Assembly (NCBI GenBank): GCA_007123985.1
Contig: SLGA01000194.1
Coordinates: 1-5,871 of the forward strand
Direction: 5' to 3'
DNA from: Balneolaceae bacterium
GTDB lineage: Bacteria > Bacteroidota > Rhodothermia > Balneolales > Balneolaceae
Length of the DNA: 5,871 nt
Numbering within the stretch: position 1 is the first letter of the stretch; each line of letters begins with the position of its first letter. The position numbers and the translations under genes are program-made. The notes beneath the pieces were generated by a model. The model had not been told where the DNA came from. It did not search any database and saw nothing but the letters and a program-made list of their open reading frames with translations. Positions 1 to 5,044 of this stretch are shown piece by piece.

Positions 1-53
1 CTGCGACCCCTCGGCCCCCAGCCGAGTGCGCTACCGGACTACGCCACGCCCCG
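1..53 (-). tRNA. tRNA-Pro (anticodon GGG), 5' part, cut by window edge
   Basis: Read on the minus strand, the sequence starts with acceptor strand CGGGGCG (53 to 47), then TG, a D-arm with stem GCGT/GCGC and GG in its loop, and the anticodon arm CTCGG-CTGGGGG-CCGAG. T33 is in place and the anticodon is GGG. The variable region GGGTC and the first T-stem bases (GCAG) follow before the window ends. A tRNA beginning with C is typical of bacterial tRNA-Pro, and the layout closely follows known tRNA-Pro genes. It decodes CCC/CCU proline codons. The T-loop, the 3' acceptor strand and any encoded CCA lie outside the window, so acceptor pairing cannot be checked. Confidence 0.92.
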
Positions 54-84
54 AGAATCAATACAATAAAACTTTTCAAATCAT

Positions 85-144
85 AATAGTTGCAGGATCT
101 GAACCTGCGCCCCTCCCGATTGAACTGCATCGGGATACCCTATT
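85..144 (-). pseudogene. tRNA-like remnant lacking a D-arm
   Basis: On the minus strand this stretch contains a convincing T-arm (108 to 92): stem GCAGG/CCTGC around loop TTCAGAT, which differs from the standard TTCRANY loop mainly by G instead of A58. Before it is a stem-loop CCCGAT/ATCGGG placed like an anticodon arm but with an eight-base loop, and short outer strands AATAG (144 to 140) and CTATT (89 to 85) that could pair as a five-base acceptor stem. No D-arm fits between acceptor and anticodon arm; only about five bases are available. It lies 31 bases upstream of tRNA-Pro on the same strand. The likely reading is a decayed tRNA or a tRNA-derived fragment. It could instead be chance similarity caused by the palindromic repeats that overlap it. 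Confidence 0.35.
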
Positions 145-159
145 CCCGAGTCTTCGGGA
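114..159. repeat. Two short palindromic hairpins with shared TCCCGA/TCGGGA arms
   Basis: The first hairpin is TCCCGAT (114-120) paired with ATCGGGA (129-135) over an eight-base loop. The second is TCCCGA (144-149) paired with TCGGGA (154-159) over the loop GTCT. Both have identical inner arm sequences, suggesting copies of a small intergenic palindromic repeat rather than two unrelated hairpins. Neither is followed by a clear T-run on either strand, so they do not look like intrinsic terminators. Seven-base direct repeats TTTCAAA lie at 74-80 and 170-176 on either side of the whole tRNA-like/hairpin block; in AT-rich sequence this may be chance. Confidence 0.5.
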
Positions 160-234
160 TTAGAACCGATTTCAAACAGACTTTAAAATTAGGGGTAAAT
201 TCAGCGAAACACAACAAAAACCATTTTGCTAAGA

Positions 235-261
235 GTATTCATCATTCCAATTTTTGAATAC
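235..261. promoter_or_regulatory. Inverted repeat upstream of metalloprotease gene, possible operator
   Basis: GTATTCA (235-241) and TGAATAC (255-261) form a perfect seven-base dyad separated by 13 bases. It sits about 30 bases upstream of the proposed promoter element of the metalloprotease gene, in an AT-rich spacer. It could be a regulator-binding site, but a seven-base dyad can arise by chance. The rest of the spacer between the hairpins and the gene (160-336) shows no open frame or RNA gene that I can support. Confidence 0.2.
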
Positions 262-289
262 AATTTTTAAAAAACATTTCAGGAATGCT

Positions 290-301
290 TTCGTACTTTA
301 G
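290..301 (+). promoter_or_regulatory. Candidate -7 promoter element for metalloprotease gene
   Basis: TACTTTAG (294-301) matches the Bacteroidota -7 consensus TAnnTTTG at five of six fixed positions and lies 35 bases before the ATG at 337. The surrounding octamer TTCGTACT (290-297) recurs exactly upstream of the small lipoprotein gene. No good TTG -33 element is visible at the usual distance. A near-palindrome, GAATGCT (283-289) and AGCGTTC (300-306), flanks the element. The bases before the ATG carry no clear Shine-Dalgarno sequence. Confidence 0.35.
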
Positions 302-336
302 CGTTCAAACTTAAATACCAACAGAATCACATCTCT

Positions 337-2937
337 ATGAAAAAAATAGCGTATTTGTGCTTCGCCATTCTACTGGCACCTGCTTTTTTGAGTGCTCAGA
401 ATAATGACAATGGCGACGATCCCGATCAAAAATTCAACTCTCTGATCGAGGATTCAGAAAAAATCGAGGGCTTTTTCAGCTTCTATAAAACCGATGATAA
501 GTTATACCTCGCAGTTAAAGAAGATCAGCTTGACGATGAGTTCCTTCTCAATTTTCAGATCGGCCGCGGAATTGGCGCAGCAGGGCTATACGGCGGCACC
601 ATGTTAAGTATTTTTGAGTCGGAGCTGGTGGCACTTCGAAAACGTGAAAACAGGCTTTTTCTTGTAAATATTCCTCATCGTTACACTGCAGAAGAGGGCA
701 CTCCACAGGCTCGCGCTGTAGAACTAACGTACGGTGAATCGGTGCTCGAAACAGCAAGCATCGAGGCAACACACAGCGACGGTACCATGCTCATCGATAC
801 ATACAGCTGGTTTGTAGGTGATCTATCAAACATCAGCGACCGAGTTCAGCGGGCAGTAGCACAACGACCTGGCCAACCGGGAAGAGCTCAATTCGACCGC
901 AGCCGCAGCTATGTTGAATTTGTTGAATCTTTCCCGAAAAACAGTAACATCCAGGCAAGCCTCACGTTCAGAAACCAGGAAACTTCCGCACCAAGAACTG
1001 TTGCCGACAGCCGTTTTATACCCGTATCCGTTTTCTACACTCTGGCACAATTGCCTGAAGAACCTATGAAGCCCCGTATGGCAGATGATCGACTCGGCTA
1101 TTTCATGACGGTTCACAAAGATTTTACCGATACAAATGAAGAATTTTTTCAGCGATATATAAATCGTTGGAGGCTTGAATGCGATGGGCCTCCCGGAGAT
1201 GACGGACTTTGTGATCCCAAAAAACCGATTATCTACTATCTCGAAAACACCATACCGGAGCGATTTCGCCAACCGATGATGGAAGGTGTAGAAGCATGGA
1301 GTGATGCATTTGAAGCGGCTGGTTTCAGAAATGCAGTACAGGCAAAAATGCTTCCCGATTCCGTTTCAGCCGGCGACATTCGATACTCAACTCTTCGCTG
1401 GAATGTATCCGATCAGCCAGGTTACGGAGCCATTGGCCCGTCAACCGTGGATCCCAGAACAGGTGAAATTCTGGATGCCGATCAGCTTTACGAAGCAAAT
1501 ATGTTTCTTAATTACAGAAATACTTTCGAGAATTTTGTTGAACCGCAAAATGCCATTAACGAAATCTTTAATGTAAGTGATGAAGAAATGGAGCTGATGA
1601 AGCTCGGCATCAAAACCGAATCTTTCTTCACTGAAATGGGTACACAGGCCAATCTCGTGCGTGCGTCACTGCTTGCGGGTGGCATGCTGAACCCAGGAGA
1701 TCCGATGCCGGACGAGTTTATTGACCAGGCCACTCGATGGGTAACCATGCACGAGGTGGGGCATACGCTTGGCCTTCGCCACAACTTCCGCTCATCTGTA
1801 GATACTCCAATGGACAAACTTCATGATACAGAGTGGACAGCAGAAAATGGTGTATTCAGTTCCGTAATGGATTATCCGTCACCTAACATAAATGCAAACG
1901 GGCATGATCACGGCCACTTCTATAATACCGGTGTTGGCAGTTACGACCGCTGGGTGATCAGCTATGGGTACACACCAGACGATGAGAAAGCAAAAGAGAT
2001 TGCGAGGCGTGCCGCAGAGCCCGGTCATGCTTACGGTACAGACGAAGATGCCCGTGGTGCTGGCGCTATTGACCCGAATGTAAATGTGTACAGCCTGAGT
2101 GAAGATCCTATTGCCTGGGGCCGAGATCGGGCTGACCTAATTCGAGACATGTTTCCAGTTCTGCCGGATATTGCCCTGAATGATGACATGGCCTACTTCG
2201 AAGTGACTAACCTTTTCCAGAGTGCCTTTTTTCAGTATGCGCGGGCTCTCACTCCCTCAGTTAAGTTTATTGGAGGTCAATACCAGTATCGCGACCATGC
2301 CGGCGATCCGAATGGAAGAATGCCGTTTGAAGCCGTGCCACTCGAAAAACAACAGGAAGCACTCAACACCATCATCGATTATGCTTTTGCTGCCGATGCC
2401 ATCAATCTTCCGCAGGAAGTGTACCAGCAATTCGGTGCAAACCGATGGAGCCACTGGGGACAGAGCAATACCTGGCAGGGACGCATCGATTATCCTCTGC
2501 ACCAGACACTTTTAGGTGTACAGTCGAGCCTGCTCTCTCAGTTACTGAATCCAACCCGCCTCGAACGGATCAGAGACACCGAAGTAAAGTTCAGTGCTGA
2601 AAATACAGTTACCATTCCTGAATTGATGGAGAGTGTAACCAATGCCATCTGGGAAGAGGCGTGGACTGCACCCGGCGGAAACATCACAAGCAATCGCAGA
2701 GATTTACAGCGGGCACATCTCGATCAGATGATCAGGCTGGTTACAGATGCACCATCCGGTACTCCGGCTGATGCACGCGCTGTGGCAAGATACACACTTC
2801 AGGATCTGCACGAACGTCTCGAGCGCAGGCTTGCTCCGCCAACGTATAATTTCGATGCCTACACAAGAGCGCATCTTACTGAGTCAAAAGAGCGAATCCG
2901 GCATGCACTCAGTGCAGGATTCAGCCTCGAAAATTAA
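337..2937 (+). CDS. Exported zinc-dependent metalloprotease (DUF5118/DUF5117/DUF4953 type)
   Basis: The 866-residue product begins with a signal peptide (Lys2-Lys3, hydrophobic to about residue 18, likely cut after Ala20 in LSA-QN). There is no lipobox, so it should be released to the periplasm or outside. Residues of about 30-80 resemble the DUF5118 module, about 85-280 DUF5117, and about 420-740 the DUF4953 catalytic region. The metzincin zinc site is intact: HEVGHTLGLRH, with His472, Glu473, His476, Gly479 and His482, followed by a Met-turn SVMDYP with Met511. Family-typical blocks include FEAAGF (325-330), DPRTGE (372-377) and YDRW (536-539). It should hydrolyse peptide bonds with a bound zinc; the substrate is unknown. 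The ATG at 337 is directly followed by the signal peptide, which fixes the start. The gene has its own terminator and appears monocistronic. No C-terminal sorting domain is evident. The family call is secure; module borders are from memory of the family. Confidence 0.93.
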   Translation: MKKIAYLCFAILLAPAFLSAQNNDNGDDPDQKFNSLIEDSEKIEGFFSFYKTDDKLYLAVKEDQLDDEFLLNFQIGRGIGAAGLYGGTMLSIFESELVALRKRENRLFLVNIPHRYTAEEGTPQARAVELTYGESVLETASIEATHSDGTMLIDTYSWFVGDLSNISDRVQRAVAQRPGQPGRAQFDRSRSYVEFVESFPKNSNIQASLTFRNQETSAPRTVADSRFIPVSVFYTLAQLPEEPMKPRMADDRLGYFMTVHKDFTDTNEEFFQRYINRWRLECDGPPGDDGLCDPKKPIIYYLENTIPERFRQPMMEGVEAWSDAFEAAGFRNAVQAKMLPDSVSAGDIRYSTLRWNVSDQPGYGAIGPSTVDPRTGEILDADQLYEANMFLNYRNTFENFVEPQNAINEIFNVSDEEMELMKLGIKTESFFTEMGTQANLVRASLLAGGMLNPGDPMPDEFIDQATRWVTMHEVGHTLGLRHNFRSSVDTPMDKLHDTEWTAENGVFSSVMDYPSPNINANGHDHGHFYNTGVGSYDRWVISYGYTPDDEKAKEIARRAAEPGHAYGTDEDARGAGAIDPNVNVYSLSEDPIAWGRDRADLIRDMFPVLPDIALNDDMAYFEVTNLFQSAFFQYARALTPSVKFIGGQYQYRDHAGDPNGRMPFEAVPLEKQQEALNTIIDYAFAADAINLPQEVYQQFGANRWSHWGQSNTWQGRIDYPLHQTLLGVQSSLLSQLLNPTRLERIRDTEVKFSAENTVTIPELMESVTNAIWEEAWTAPGGNITSNRRDLQRAHLDQMIRLVTDAPSGTPADARAVARYTLQDLHERLERRLAPPTYNFDAYTRAHLTESKERIRHALSAGFSLEN

Positions 2938-2962
2938 AAGGTGTTTCATTTAATAACCTCAC

Positions 2963-2999
2963 AAAGCCCTGCCGGAATATCTTTCTGCAGGGCTTTTTT
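2963..2999 (+). terminator. Strong intrinsic terminator after metalloprotease gene
   Basis: AAAGCCCTGC (2963-2972) pairs perfectly with GCAGGGCTTT (2987-2996), giving a ten-base stem over a 14-base loop. A run of six T (2994-2999) completes it. It starts 25 bases after the stop codon and should separate the protease transcript from the lipoprotein gene downstream. Confidence 0.9.
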
Positions 3000-3038
3000 G
3001 TGTCCGGAACTATGTTGTTGCTCAATTGTTTACAATTA

Positions 3039-3050
3039 TTCGTACTAAAA
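3039..3050 (+). promoter_or_regulatory. Candidate promoter core for small lipoprotein gene
   Basis: The octamer TTCGTACT (3039-3046) is identical to the one at 290-297 upstream of the metalloprotease gene. It lies 18 bases before the ATG at 3065 and downstream of a strong terminator, where a new promoter is expected. The bases after it (AAAA) do not match the TTTG part of the usual -7 element, so the call rests mainly on recurrence and position. Confidence 0.25.
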
Positions 3051-3064
3051 ACTGTTATACCATT

Positions 3065-3439
3065 ATGTTTAAAACAAAGTTACTTCTTCTTCCATTTTTG
3101 CTCATTATTTTCGGATGTGGCACAAGCAGCGACCCGCTTGATGTGGATTACGGAGCAGATTATCTTATCGTTGTTACGGAAGATCGTCCTTCCGTTGTTG
3201 GCAATACTCTTCGTGTAGTACTTCGATACAATGGATGTGAACCAAATCATCAGTTTGAACTGAATTCCCTTGAAAACGACAATAATGAGTTTGAAGTTTG
3301 GTTGAGAAAAATCACACCAAATCAAGACTGTGATCAGAGCTTTGAAGAATCAAGAGAATTTGAATTACCGGCTGAAACCAATCAAAGCAGAATTCGATTT
3401 TCAGCTCCCAACTTTGAAGGTATCCTCAGAGAGATTTAA
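3065..3439 (+). CDS. Small lipoprotein of unknown function
   Basis: The 124-residue product starts with a type II signal peptide: Lys3 and Lys5, a strongly hydrophobic stretch, and lipobox IFGC with Cys18 as the lipidated residue, followed by GTSSD. The mature part is about 107 residues, acidic and rich in alternating hydrophobic residues, suggesting a single beta-rich domain. Two more cysteines, Cys58 (NGCEPNH) and Cys89 (QDCDQ), could form a disulfide, consistent with a location outside the cytoplasm. I do not recognise a named family. A TTG at 3026 would add 13 residues before the signal peptide; the ATG at 3065 is preferred because it puts the charged region and hydrophobic core at the very N-terminus. 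It lies between two peptidase genes and is separated from the next one by a terminator-like hairpin. Low-complexity traits or signs of decay are absent. Confidence 0.82.
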   Translation: MFKTKLLLLPFLLIIFGCGTSSDPLDVDYGADYLIVVTEDRPSVVGNTLRVVLRYNGCEPNHQFELNSLENDNNEFEVWLRKITPNQDCDQSFEESREFELPAETNQSRIRFSAPNFEGILREI

Positions 3440-3458
3440 TAACATAAATTGCAGATAT

Positions 3459-3484
3459 TCAGGTTTCCTTAAACCTGATTTTTT
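3459..3484 (+). terminator. Terminator-like hairpin abutting the M24 lipoprotein start
   Basis: TCAGGTTT (3459-3466) pairs perfectly with AAACCTGA (3471-3478) over a four-base loop CCTT. Six T follow (3479-3484). It has the full form of an intrinsic terminator, beginning 19 bases after the stop of the small lipoprotein gene. It ends only four bases before the ATG at 3489, so it could also act as an attenuator or as a structure covering the ribosome-binding region of the peptidase gene. Confidence 0.8.
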
Positions 3485-3488
3485 CATT

Positions 3489-4808
3489 ATGCCACGTTTC
3501 CTGTTTTCTATTCTGCTGTTCTCGTCTTTAATTTCTTCTTGCCACGCACCTGATGAAATAGTTTATAATCCCTTTGCAGGACCTAACCCCTGGCCGGAAA
3601 TACGCTCTGAACGTATAGCAACACTGCTGCCGCAAGCCATGCAAAGAGCTAATGTTGAAGCGTGGGCCGTTCTTTGCCGATCCAATAATAATGATCCGCT
3701 TGCCAGCCATATTGGCTGTGAAAATGCTGTTGCTCCTGCTGTATTTCTTTTTCAGCTGAAAGGTGATGATGTCTATTCAATCGTATTTACTCCTCCCGGT
3801 GAGGCAACAGCTCTGCAGGAAATTGCCCTCCATGACAGTATCGCTGTCACCAGCCGAACACCCGGAGCAATTACAGAAGCTGCCCGGTACATCAATGAAC
3901 AGATAAGCGGTAATCTGGCACTAAACTTCAGCGAAACGAACGAACTGGCAGATGGCCTCAGCCTTACTCAATATCAGCGCTTTACGGAACGGCTTAATTC
4001 ACAAGTGAGAAACCGGATCGTATCATCAGAAGAACTGGTCTATGAGTGGCTATCTGTTAAAACCCCGGCTGAGATTGAAATCCTGAGAAAAGCTGCAGAG
4101 ATCACATCTCAATGGCAGTATGAGGCGTACAACCAAGTTGTTCCGGGCCGCACCACAGACAGGGATGTGGCTGATTTTTTGAAATCTAAAATGGCAGGAA
4201 TTGGCGTGGGTGATGCATGGTCTCCCGATCAGAACCCTGCTGTAAATTCCGGTCCCGATCGCGGGCATGCGCATCCCACTGATAGGATAATTCGTGCGGG
4301 TGATGTAATACAAATTGATTTTGGTATACGCGTGCACGATATGTGGGTAACCGATATCCAACGGTTTGCATATGTGCTTCATCCAGGCGAAACAGAGCCT
4401 CCCGCCCACATTCAGCGATACTGGGAAGTAGCACGGGATGGAAACAGAATGGTTCTTGAAGTACTGCAGCCCGGCATTACCGGGTATGATGTGGATCGTG
4501 TTCAGCGAAACTGGATGGAAGAAAACGGCTCAATGGATGTACTGTGGAATACAGGCCACCCGGTTGGCTATGTAGCGCACGATGTAGGGCCAAGCCTTGG
4601 AGGGGCACAACGCGGCAGGGATCCGCATCCAACTGCTTTCAGGGAACTGCGGGCAGGCAACGTGTTTGCTTACGATGGTTTTTTTATGTGGGAAATTGAA
4701 GGTGGCACTAAAACCATATCCGTGGAGGAAATGGCGGTGGTTACAGATGCCGGGGCTGAGTACCTAACTGCACCGCAAGAAGATTTAATTCTAATTCCAT
4801 CCAATTAA
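3489..4808 (+). CDS. Lipoprotein peptidase of family M24 (Xaa-Pro aminopeptidase-like)
   Basis: The 439-residue product has a lipoprotein signal (Arg3, hydrophobic stretch, lipobox ISSC with Cys18), so it is probably membrane-anchored outside the cytoplasm. Residues of about 30-190 form a creatinase-like N-terminal domain with the block NNNDPLA; about 200-435 form the pita-bread M24 domain. Candidate metal and catalytic residues are Asp277 (IDFG), Asp289 (VTDIQR), His357 (TGHPVG) and Glu413 (SVEEMAVV). His262 (GHAHP) and His364 (AHDVGP) match the accessory histidines of PepP-like enzymes. The position usually held by Glu in the EPG motif reads Asp396 (AYDGFF), and the two metal Asp residues are 12 apart rather than the usual 11. 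The family role is removal of N-terminal residues before proline using two metal ions; actual specificity is unproven. The ATG at 3489 is chosen over an upstream GTG (3330) because only the former exposes the signal peptide and avoids overlap with the preceding gene. Confidence 0.88.
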   Translation: MPRFLFSILLFSSLISSCHAPDEIVYNPFAGPNPWPEIRSERIATLLPQAMQRANVEAWAVLCRSNNNDPLASHIGCENAVAPAVFLFQLKGDDVYSIVFTPPGEATALQEIALHDSIAVTSRTPGAITEAARYINEQISGNLALNFSETNELADGLSLTQYQRFTERLNSQVRNRIVSSEELVYEWLSVKTPAEIEILRKAAEITSQWQYEAYNQVVPGRTTDRDVADFLKSKMAGIGVGDAWSPDQNPAVNSGPDRGHAHPTDRIIRAGDVIQIDFGIRVHDMWVTDIQRFAYVLHPGETEPPAHIQRYWEVARDGNRMVLEVLQPGITGYDVDRVQRNWMEENGSMDVLWNTGHPVGYVAHDVGPSLGGAQRGRDPHPTAFRELRAGNVFAYDGFFMWEIEGGTKTISVEEMAVVTDAGAEYLTAPQEDLILIPSN

Positions 4809-4847
4809 AAGCGATTCCATCTAAAAAATCGTGTAAAATCGGCTTTT
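4807..4847 (+). terminator. Weak hairpin at the end of the M24 gene
   Basis: AAAAGCGATT (4807-4816) can pair with AATC-G-GCTTTT (4837-4847), ten pairs with one bulged G, over a 20-base loop. It starts at the stop codon. Only four T close it, followed by A residues, so it is a poor terminator on the plus strand and may be only a 3'-end stabilising structure. The next strong terminator is at 4943-4976. Confidence 0.3.
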
Positions 4848-4862
4848 AAAAAAAACCACAAC

Positions 4863-4874
4863 TCCGTACCTTTT
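4863..4874 (+). promoter_or_regulatory. Candidate promoter element upstream of carA leader
   Basis: TACCTTTT (4867-4874) matches the Bacteroidota -7 consensus TAnnTTTG at five of six fixed positions, and the surrounding TCCGTACC resembles the TTCGTACT octamer before the two upstream genes (six of eight). A dyad, CTCCGT (4862-4867) and ACGGAG (4886-4891), encloses it and could be an operator or a leader hairpin. No clear -33 element is visible. If used, transcription would begin shortly before the leader frame at 4895. Confidence 0.35.
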
Positions 4875-4894
4875 TGAAACCTCAAACGGAGCTG

Positions 4895-5044
4895 ATGAAG
4901 ACGCTCAATAAAACTGCTTTCACATACTCAAAAAAAGAATTTAATCCGACACGGATACCGGGGTCGGATTTTTTTTGGTCTTCATCTCTCATTATTCAAC
5001 TCCCGAAAACCAATTTCTTACATGACTGCATCCATCCCCGATAG
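4895..5044 (+). CDS. Possible 49-codon leader peptide upstream of carA
   Basis: An ATG at 4895 opens a 49-codon frame starting MKTLNKTAF and ending in a TAG at 5042-5044, 23 bases inside carA in another frame. GGAG (4888-4891) precedes it but only three bases from the ATG, closer than ideal. The frame runs straight through the terminator hairpin at 4943-4976. The product has no recognisable domain or signal peptide, and no run of arginine codons, which argues against an arginine-sensing leader. It is either a regulatory leader whose translation affects the hairpin or a chance open frame. Its length alone is not convincing; the position is what makes it notable. Confidence 0.25.
   Translation: MKTLNKTAFTYSKKEFNPTRIPGSDFFWSSSLIIQLPKTNFLHDCIHPR
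4943..4976 (+). terminator. Intrinsic terminator or attenuator before carA
   Basis: AATCCGAC (4943-4950) pairs perfectly with GTCGGATT (4963-4970) over a 12-base loop, followed by eight T in total (4969-4976). It ends 45 bases before the carA ATG and lies 134 bases after the M24 stop codon. As a plain terminator for the M24 transcript it is unusually far away; with the candidate promoter at 4863-4874 upstream of it, it would act as an attenuator in the carA leader. No convincing antiterminator pairing or PyrR-type binding loop was found. Confidence 0.85.

Noticed and set aside
114..159. CRISPR-like repeats
   Set aside because: Only two short hairpins with different loop lengths are present; there is no regular repeat-spacer pattern and no cas gene.
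826..1272. A 148-codon open frame on the minus strand
   Set aside because: It lies wholly antisense to the metalloprotease gene, whose family motifs are clear. Its translation has no recognisable domain or signal.
1890..1935. His-rich patch NGHDHGH in the metalloprotease as a second metal site
   Set aside because: It lies in a variable loop between the Met-turn and the YDRW block. Nothing but composition supports metal binding there.
3026..3064. TTG start adding 13 residues to the small lipoprotein
   Set aside because: The ATG at 3065 places the Lys-containing n-region and hydrophobic core at the N-terminus, as expected for a lipoprotein.
3330..3488. GTG start giving the M24 protein a 53-residue extension
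   Set aside because: It would overlap the small lipoprotein gene by about 110 bases and bury the lipoprotein signal peptide inside the chain.
4861..4970. PyrR-type antiterminator or classical competing hairpin in the carA leader
   Set aside because: No PyrR-like binding loop is recognisable, and the best competing pair with the terminator arm is only four bases (CGGA 4887-4890 with TCCG 4945-4948).
4895..5044. Arginine-codon attenuator for carA
   Set aside because: The leader frame has only two scattered Arg codons, so ribosome stalling on arginine shortage is not supported.
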